Shown here: positions 55,839 through 64,000 of the stretch, one piece after another | How the letters are laid out: the number at the start of each line of letters is the position of its first letter | Numbering within the stretch: position 1 is the first letter of the stretch | Assembly: GCA_002869585.1 (NCBI GenBank) | Contig: PKUO01000052.1 | Span: 117,790 to 181,789, forward strand | Length of the DNA stretch: 64,000 nucleotides | Origin: Sedimenticola sp. | Lineage (GTDB): Bacteria > Pseudomonadota > Gammaproteobacteria > Chromatiales > Chromatiaceae | Direction: 5' to 3' | Notes under the pieces: generated by a model | Database searches by the model: none | The model's input: only the letters and a program-made list of their open reading frames with translations | Told to the model about the DNA's origin: nothing | Translations under genes and position numbers: made by a program

Positions 55839-57482
55839 ATGACGTCAGTCAATCACGGGCAGATTCAGACCAATTATGTCGCCATCGAACAGCGGCGGAT
55901 TTTCGCAGCCGAGGTGTCATGGCAGGCGGGGCGGATCAGCGGAATTACCGAGACGGGTGCAGCGAACCCGGATCTGGGCTACCTGCTCCCGGGCTTCATC
56001 GACGCCCATATCCACATCGAAAGCGCCATGCTGCCCCCCAGCGAGTTCGGGCGACTGGCCACGCGCCACGGCACCATCGGCACGGTATCAGATCCCCACG
56101 AGATCGCCAATGTGCTGGGCGTGCCCGGGGTGGAGTTCATGCTGGAGAATGCCCGTTCGACCCCCTTCAAGGCCTTTTTTGGTGCCCCCTCCTGCGTGCC
56201 GGCCACCCCTTTCGAGACCGCCCAGGGGGAGCTTGGCTGCGCGGAGATCGAGGCCCTGTTCGAGCAACCGGAGATCTGCTGCCTGTCGGAGATGATGAAC
56301 TTTCCCGGGGTGCTCAATCGCGATCCGGCCGTGATGGCAAAAATCGAACTGGCCCACGCCAGGGGCTATCCCATCGACGGTCACGCCCCGGGACTACAGG
56401 GCGCGGAGGCGGCCGCCTACGCCGCCGTCGGCATCAGCACCGATCACGAGTGCTTCTCCCTGAAAGAGGCGCGCGACAAGATCGCTGCCGGCATGTCGAT
56501 TCTGATCCGCGAGGGATCGGCGGCCAGAAACTTCGCCGCACTGCACCCGCTGATCTCGGAATCACCCGATCGGGTGATGCTGTGCAGCGACGACCTGCAC
56601 CCGGACGACCTGCTCCAGGGCCACATCAATCGTCTGGTGGCGCGTGCGGTGGCGGCAGGACACGATCTGTTCGATGTGCTGCGCGTTGCCTGCCTGAACC
56701 CGATCGACCATTACCGCCTGCCTCTGGGCAGGCTGGGCGTCGGCGATCCGATTGATGCGCTGCTGGTGGATGACCTGACCGAGTTCACCCCGCAGCAGGT
56801 CTGGATCGACGGCGAGCCGGTGGCCGCCCAGGGTCGTTCCCTGCTCGAACGGGTTGCGGTCATCCCGGTCAATTGCTTCGACGCCCGACCGATCAGCCCC
56901 GTAGACCTGGAGATACCCGCCGCCGGGCAGATCCGGGTGATCGAGGTGAGGGACGGCTCCCTGGTCACCGGCGAAGGGCTGTACAGACCCCACACCCGTG
57001 ACGGCCTGATCCTGGCTGATCTGGAGAACGACATTCTGCCGATCTGCGTGATCAACCGCTATCGGCCCAGCCGTCCGGCTGTCGGCTTCATTCGCGGCTT
57101 CGGATTGAAGGAGGGGGCTATCGCCTCCAGCGTCGCCCACGACTCCCACAATGTGATCGCAGTCGGCAGCAGCGCCCGGGCGTTGTGTGCCGCCGCCAAC
57201 GCGGTGCTGGAAAACCGGGGCGGTGTGGCGGTAGCCGAGCAGGGCGAAATCGACATCCTGCCGCTGCCGATTGCCGGCATCATGAGCGATGCCGACGGGG
57301 ATGGCGTGGGCCGTCACTACGCCCTGCTCGATCAGAAGGCCAAGGCGCTGGGATCGGATCTGAAAGCGCCCTTCATGACCCTCTCGTTCATGGCCCTGCT
57401 GGTGATTCCTGAGTTGAAGCTGAGCGACAGGGGCCTGTTCGACGGACGCAGCTTCCAATTCACTGACCTGGCTGTCGCCTAG
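55839..57482 (+). CDS. ade: Adenine deaminase
   Basis: Deaminates adenine to hypoxanthine; amidohydrolase family, 547 aa. LLPGFIDAHIHIESAMLPPSEF provides the first metal His pair, with HAPGLQGAEAAAYAAVG, STDHECFS and LCSDDLHPDDLLQ adding the other ligands. The C-terminal region VAHDSHNVIAVG and LPLPIAGIMSD is typical of Ade. A GTG 9 nt upstream is also in frame. It is divergent from a BMP-type ABC operon, together forming a purine uptake and salvage unit. Confidence 0.94.
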   Translation: MTSVNHGQIQTNYVAIEQRRIFAAEVSWQAGRISGITETGAANPDLGYLLPGFIDAHIHIESAMLPPSEFGRLATRHGTIGTVSDPHEIANVLGVPGVEFMLENARSTPFKAFFGAPSCVPATPFETAQGELGCAEIEALFEQPEICCLSEMMNFPGVLNRDPAVMAKIELAHARGYPIDGHAPGLQGAEAAAYAAVGISTDHECFSLKEARDKIAAGMSILIREGSAARNFAALHPLISESPDRVMLCSDDLHPDDLLQGHINRLVARAVAAGHDLFDVLRVACLNPIDHYRLPLGRLGVGDPIDALLVDDLTEFTPQQVWIDGEPVAAQGRSLLERVAVIPVNCFDARPISPVDLEIPAAGQIRVIEVRDGSLVTGEGLYRPHTRDGLILADLENDILPICVINRYRPSRPAVGFIRGFGLKEGAIASSVAHDSHNVIAVGSSARALCAAANAVLENRGGVAVAEQGEIDILPLPIAGIMSDADGDGVGRHYALLDQKAKALGSDLKAPFMTLSFMALLVIPELKLSDRGLFDGRSFQFTDLAVA

Positions 57483-57496
57483 TCATTCACAAAAAC

Positions 57497-58018
57497 TCAG
57501 TCGTTTTTACGGCGGAACTTGGTGGTGTGGCACTGCGGGCAAGGGGGGATATGTCCCGCCTTGTGATAATGCAACTCCTTGCCGCACTCCACGCAGACCA
57601 GCGTGCCCGGACCGGTGATCTCACCGGTGTGGTAGAGGGATGACTCTCTCGCCTGCTCGGCGAAGCGCTCCAGCTCCAGCCGGGTTCGATCCGCGACATT
57701 GGCGAACATCTCTATCATGTGGCTTTCGATCAGCTTCATATCGAAACTGAACCAGTTTCGAAACTCCTCGCCGGTCTTGTTCAGATAATCCGCGGCATCA
57801 TGCATATCCCTTTCCACATAGGCCGAGATCTTCTCTGCCTCCTCACGGGTCAGCTCATTCAGTTCAACTGCCCGTTCTCTGGCCTTCTCCAGGCTCTTCT
57901 TCAGGGTTGGCAGGGCGGTTTTCTCCGCCTTGTCCAGCATCTCGTCCACCCGTTCCAGCATATTTTCATAAGCATCCACCAAGCGTTCTACGGGATCTTT
58001 TTTATCTTCCGGGGCCAT
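57497..58018 (-). CDS. ybeL: YbeL-type DUF1451 zinc-ribbon protein
   Basis: 173-aa cytoplasmic protein. The N-terminal 120 residues are helical and coiled-coil-like (LVDAYENMLERVDEMLDKAE). The C-terminus is a zinc ribbon (CVECGKELHYHKAGHIPPC, then CHTTKF). I use the ATG at 58018 (starting MAPEDKKDPVERL); the frame is open to 58129. The same gene lies beside leuS in E. coli. It is convergent with ade at only 14 nt. Confidence 0.88.
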   Translation of the reverse strand: MAPEDKKDPVERLVDAYENMLERVDEMLDKAEKTALPTLKKSLEKARERAVELNELTREEAEKISAYVERDMHDAADYLNKTGEEFRNWFSFDMKLIESHMIEMFANVADRTRLELERFAEQARESSLYHTGEITGPGTLVCVECGKELHYHKAGHIPPCPQCHTTKFRRKND

Positions 58019-58215
58019 GCCGCACCTCTCTTGCCAACTGAGTAACCTCTCTGTCTTTAAGTTTGCACCAACCTGTGAATATCGCAAGCTGATCCGGTGA
58101 CTGTTTTTATGCCCTGCGCCGGACAACACAGCTATTTCATGGATAAACCTTCATGAAACACCCCTGCTAAGGTATCCTTGTGCGAATTTATTGGATAACA
58201 ACCCCTCACACCTGA

Positions 58216-60882
<2,667 letters not shown>

Positions 60883-60888
60883 AGAACG

Positions 60889-60951
60889 GTAGGAGCGGCT
60901 TCAGCCGCGAAATTTTGCTATACACAGTGTCGCGGCTGAAGCCGCTCCTAC
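60889..60951. repeat. REP-like inverted pair
   Basis: Two perfectly complementary 22-nt arms (60889-60910 and 60930-60951) beginning GTAGGAGCGGCTTCAGCCGC, separated by 19 nt. Each arm also contains its own small stem (GCGGCTTCAGCCGC). This is the classic layout of REP/BIME elements. It sits between leuS and lptE and could also fold as a terminator-like structure. Confidence 0.8.
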
Positions 60952-60977
60952 AACTCGATACGATCAGGACAAAACAG

Positions 60978-61469
60978 ATGATCCGTCACATAGCCATCGC
61001 ACTGCTGTTATCGCTGACCCTGACCGCCTGCGGCTTTCAGCTGCGCGGCTCTACACCACTGCCAGCCTCGCTCAATCCGTTGCTTATCCAGGGTATCGAT
61101 ATCGAGTCGCCGATCGGCGCGGAACTGGCGCAACTGCTCGGCGAGAGCGGCGTGACCCTGACCCGGCAGACCAGCGCGGCCGCCGCGATACTGCGTCTGC
61201 ACAATCACCGTGTCGACCGCCGTGTGCTGTCTGTCGACAGCAATGGCAAAGTGGCCGAGTACGAACTGCACGAAATGCTGCGGTTTGAGCTGGTCTCGAA
61301 GGCCAATGCCCAACTCATCCCGGCCCAGTCGGTCGGTGTAGTGCGCGCCTACGTCAACACCGAGGAACAGGTGCTGGGCAAGCAGCAGGAAGAGGAGATG
61401 CTGCGCCAGGACATGCAACGCGATCTGGCGGATCAACTGCTGCGCCGACTGCAGACCCAGCTGAAATAA
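60978..61469 (+). CDS. lptE: LPS-assembly lipoprotein LptE
   Basis: Outer-membrane lipoprotein plug of LptD, 163 aa from the ATG at 60978. The lipobox is LTLTACGFQLRG. The mature part includes LSVDSNGKVAEYELHEMLRFEL, typical of LptE. The longer frame from 60915 runs into the REP element and is not used. It is followed by holA after 16 nt. Confidence 0.92.
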   Translation: MIRHIAIALLLSLTLTACGFQLRGSTPLPASLNPLLIQGIDIESPIGAELAQLLGESGVTLTRQTSAAAAILRLHNHRVDRRVLSVDSNGKVAEYELHEMLRFELVSKANAQLIPAQSVGVVRAYVNTEEQVLGKQQEEEMLRQDMQRDLADQLLRRLQTQLK

Positions 61470-61485
61470 CCGGCCTGTTAGCACC

Positions 61486-62514
61486 ATGCGCGCCCGAATC
61501 GACCAATTACCACAACAGCTGAACCGGGAGCTGAAACCGGTCTATCTGGTCAGCGGCAATGAACCGCTGCAACTGGGCGAGGCGGCAGACGCGATTCGCG
61601 CCAGGGCCCGGAAGCTGGGCTTCAGCGGACGCGATGTGCTGGAGGTCGACAGCCGTTTCGACTGGAACCTGCTGACCGCCGAGGCCAACAGCCTCTCCCT
61701 GTTTGCCGAACAGCGCATCATTGAGCTGCGCATCTCCTCGGGCAAACCCGGACTGGAAGGCAGCAAGGCGCTGGTCGCCTACTGCGAACGCCCGCCGGAG
61801 GATATTCTGTTGCTGATCACCCTGCCCAAGCTGGAAAAAGAGCAGGCCAACAGCAAGTGGTTCAAGGCCCTGGATAAGATCGGCCTGATGGTGCAGGTCT
61901 GGCCGGTGGAAGGCGAACGTCTCGGACCCTGGTTGGAGCAGCGCATGCGCAACGCCGGGCTCACCCCCGCCGCCGAGGTGGTCGGGATGCTCGCCGATCG
62001 CATCGAGGGCAACCTGCTGGCCGCCACCCAGGAGATCGAAAAGCTCCTGCTGCTCCACGGACCCGGCGTGATAACCGCCGAGCAACTGGCCGAGTCCGTC
62101 ACCGACAGCGCCCGCTACGATGTCTACGGCCTGGTCGACAGCGCCCTGCAGGGTAAAACGGCGCGCAGCCTGCGCATGCTCAACGGCCTGCGCGCGGAAG
62201 GCACACCGGCTGCGGTGGTCCTCTGGGCGCTGACCCGCGAAATCCGTATGCTCTGCTCCATCGCCCTGGGCGTTGGTATGGGGCAATCGGCGCAACAGCT
62301 GGTTGGCGCGCGCCGCGAGATCTGGGACAAGCGCAAGCCCCTGGTGATCAAGGGACTGCAGCGCGTCAGTGAACAAAACTGGCGAACCCTGCTGCAACTC
62401 TGCGGCCTGACCGACCGCGCTATCAAGGGTCAGGCGAAACAGGATCCCTGGCTGCTGCTCCAGGAGATCACCAGCCGCATGTCCGGTGCCCCGCCCATCG
62501 GGCAGTTTCAGTAA
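61486..62514 (+). CDS. holA: DNA polymerase III subunit delta
   Basis: Clamp-loader delta subunit, 342 aa, that opens the beta clamp. N-terminal LKPVYLVSGNEPLQLGEAAD and VQVWPVEGERLGPWLEQRM fit HolA, as does the position after lptE. The start is a GTG/ATG region at 61486; the frame is continuous. Confidence 0.93.
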   Translation: MRARIDQLPQQLNRELKPVYLVSGNEPLQLGEAADAIRARARKLGFSGRDVLEVDSRFDWNLLTAEANSLSLFAEQRIIELRISSGKPGLEGSKALVAYCERPPEDILLLITLPKLEKEQANSKWFKALDKIGLMVQVWPVEGERLGPWLEQRMRNAGLTPAAEVVGMLADRIEGNLLAATQEIEKLLLLHGPGVITAEQLAESVTDSARYDVYGLVDSALQGKTARSLRMLNGLRAEGTPAAVVLWALTREIRMLCSIALGVGMGQSAQQLVGARREIWDKRKPLVIKGLQRVSEQNWRTLLQLCGLTDRAIKGQAKQDPWLLLQEITSRMSGAPPIGQFQ

Positions 62515-62547
62515 AGCCCATATCGTCGTACACTAACCCTATCTCAT

Positions 62548-62605
62548 GCAGGAGCGCCTTCAGGCGCGAAAATCTATTGATATGTCGCGCTGAAGGCGTT
62601 CCTAC
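62548..62605. repeat. Second, imperfect REP-like inverted pair
   Basis: Arms at 62548-62569 and 62585-62605 with a 15-nt spacer: GCAGGAGCGCCTTCAGGCGC and TCGCGCTGAAGGCGTTCCTA. They pair with one bulge and two mismatches. It resembles the element at 60889-60951 and lies between holA and proA. Confidence 0.7.
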
Positions 62606-62634
62606 AGGTACATTCGATTTACCGGAACCATATA

Positions 62635-63906
62635 ATGTCAGACTCAATCAAAGATGTTGCCACCTATATGCAGGAGGTCGGCCAGAAGGCGCGGCACGCC
62701 TCGCGTGCGCTGGCAACCGCCAGCACCGGCACCAAGAATGCCGCCCTGCTGGCCATTGCCGAAAGCCTGGATGCCAACCGTGACAGGCTGATGCAGGAGA
62801 ATCAAAAAGACCTGGAGGCAGGCGCCGCCAAGGGACTGGACGCCGCCCTGCTTGATCGCCTGGAACTGACCCCGGCGCGTATCGATGGGATGAACGAGGG
62901 GCTGCGCCAGATCGCCGCGCTGACCGATCCGATCGGCGAGATCTTCGACATGAGCTACCGCCCGACCGGCATCCAGGTGGGCCGCATGCGCGTGCCACTC
63001 GGGGTGGTGGGCATCATTTACGAATCGCGCCCGAACGTGACCGCCGATGCCGCCGCGCTCTGCCTGAAGTCCGGCAACGCCACGGTATTGCGTGGTGGTT
63101 CCGAGGCCTTCCACTCCAATCAGGCGATCGCCGCGTGTATTCAGCAGGGGCTGAAGCAGGCAGGGCTGCCCGCCGATGCGGTACAGGTGGTCGCCACCAC
63201 GGACCGGGCCGCAGTCGGTTCGATGATCATCATGCCGAATTTTATCGATGTGATCATTCCGCGCGGCGGCAAGGGGCTGATCGAGCGCATCGCCAGGGAT
63301 GCCCGGGTACCGGTGATCAAGCACCTGGACGGCATCTGTCATGTCTATATCGACGACCAGGCCGATCTCAACAAGGCGTTCGATATTGCGCTGAACGCCA
63401 AGACCCAGCGCTACGGCACCTGCAATACCATGGAGACCCTGCTGGTGGCTGAGGCTATCGCTGAGGACATCCTGCCCATGCTGGCCACCGCCTATGCCGA
63501 AAAAGAGGTCGAGCTGCGCGGCTGTGAACGCACCCGCGCGATCATCGAGGGCTGCGTGGCGGCCACCGATGCCGATTGGGATACCGAGTATCTGGCCCCG
63601 ATTCTGGCGATCAGGATCGTCCCCGGTCTGGACGAAGCAATCGGGCACATCAACACCCACAGCTCCCAGCACACCGACAGCATCGTTACCGAGAACTACA
63701 CCCGAGCACGGCGTTTTCTCACCGAGGTGGATTCCAGCTCGGTGATGGTCAACGCCTCGACCCGCTTTGCCGATGGCTTCGAGTATGGCCTGGGGGCCGA
63801 AATCGGTATCTCCACCGACAAGTTCCACGCCCGCGGACCGGTGGGGCTGGAGGGGCTGACCTCGGTGAAATATATCGTACTGGGCGATGGCCACATCCGC
63901 ACCTAG
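62635..63906 (+). CDS. proA: Gamma-glutamyl phosphate reductase
   Basis: Second step of proline synthesis, 423 aa, aldehyde dehydrogenase fold. Motifs are [35 protein letters not shown] and the catalytic Cys region [14 protein letters not shown]. The C-terminal [19 protein letters not shown] is typical. The gene lies between holA and nadD as in Pseudomonas. Confidence 0.97.
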   Translation: MSDSIKDVATYMQEVGQKARHASRALATASTGTKNAALLAIAESLDANRDRLMQENQKDLEAGAAKGLDAALLDRLELTPARIDGMNEGLRQIAALTDPIGEIFDMSYRPTGIQVGRMRVPLGVVGIIYESRPNVTADAAALCLKSGNATVLRGGSEAFHSNQAIAACIQQGLKQAGLPADAVQVVATTDRAAVGSMIIMPNFIDVIIPRGGKGLIERIARDARVPVIKHLDGICHVYIDDQADLNKAFDIALNAKTQRYGTCNTMETLLVAEAIAEDILPMLATAYAEKEVELRGCERTRAIIEGCVAATDADWDTEYLAPILAIRIVPGLDEAIGHINTHSSQHTDSIVTENYTRARRFLTEVDSSSVMVNASTRFADGFEYGLGAEIGISTDKFHARGPVGLEGLTSVKYIVLGDGHIRT

Positions 63907-63924
63907 GGCGGGACAACCCGGCAG

Positions 63925-64000
63925 ATGATCGGCATCCTCGGCGGCACCTTCGACCCCATCCACTACGGCCATCTGCGCACCGCGCTGGATGTGCAGCAGG
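63925..64000 (+). CDS. nadD: Nicotinate-nucleotide adenylyltransferase (partial, 5' end)
   Basis: Only 25 codons are visible: [17 protein letters not shown] at the N-terminus is the nucleotidyltransferase signature ([11 protein letters not shown]) of NadD. It starts 18 nt after proA and runs off the window. Confidence 0.9.
   Translation, partial: MIGILGGTFDPIHYGHLRTALDVQQ

Noticed and set aside
56562..57458. 298-codon minus-strand ORF across ade
   Set aside because: Antisense shadow; adenine deaminase motifs are on the plus strand.
62644..63972. 442-codon minus-strand ORF across proA
   Set aside because: Antisense shadow of proA, which has all family motifs.

Overview
The window looks like ordinary chromosome from a moderately GC-rich gammaproteobacterium. 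Diagnostic genes are slmA, sspA/sspB, yggX, lptE, an OxyR with both redox cysteines, and a C-terminal mla cluster joined to murA. Several blocks follow the order I recall from Pseudomonas and relatives: sspB-sspA-petCBA-nif3-algW/degS-hisC-hisD-hisG-murA-mlaBCDEF; pyrE-slmA-argB-algC-dut-coaBC-radC-rpmB-rpmG; ybeL-leuS-lptE-holA-proA-nadD. Rubrerythrin, an Mbh-type Mrp antiporter and an adenine deaminase transporter module suggest a free-living or symbiotic, possibly sulfur-oxidising Chromatiales-like organism. That placement is inference. There is no phage, IS element, CRISPR array, rRNA or recognisable defence system.

Layout. 1-4724 (minus): Mrp/Mbh-type cation/proton antiporter operon, E-F-G-MbhD-(MbhE+B)-C-D, in which the last gene is a tandem fusion of two proton-pump subunits and runs off the left edge. 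4725-8723: a poorly coding stretch with one small coiled-coil ORF, then a FecR / OmpA-lipoprotein / CHASE2-HD-GYP triad. 8817-14422: tRNA-Phe, yggX-mutY, an L,D-transpeptidase, an Lpp-like lipoprotein, AsmA. 14105-17323: oxyR with a coupled DUF2007 gene, divergent from rubrerythrin-rubredoxin-rubredoxin reductase, a complete NAD(P)H-to-peroxide chain. 17331-25493: lrgAB, tRNA-Gly, an acyl-CoA synthetase, thiS-thiG-trmB, fetAB, sspAB. 25630-37888: cytochrome bc1, Nif3, DegS/AlgW, histidine genes, murA and the mla phospholipid transporter. 38004-49614: membrane and cell-wall genes (TauE/SafE-like, AmpG), pyrE, slmA, argB, algC, dut, coaBC, radC and two ribosomal proteins. 49744-57482: an EAL-HDOD regulator and a nucleoside/purine ABC transporter divergent from adenine deaminase. 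57497-64000: ybeL, leuS, lptE, holA, proA and the start of nadD, with REP-like palindromes.

I did not find a clearly undescribed system. The strongest anomalies are a palindromic, in-frame insertion of about 17 codons inside leuS (59896-59955), a nearby pair of REP-like inverted repeats, the double-pump antiporter fusion, the FecR-OmpA-HD-GYP triad, the OxyR-linked peroxide chain with an unusual 22-nt-periodic intergenic repeat, and the coupling of a BMP-type ABC importer to adenine deaminase.
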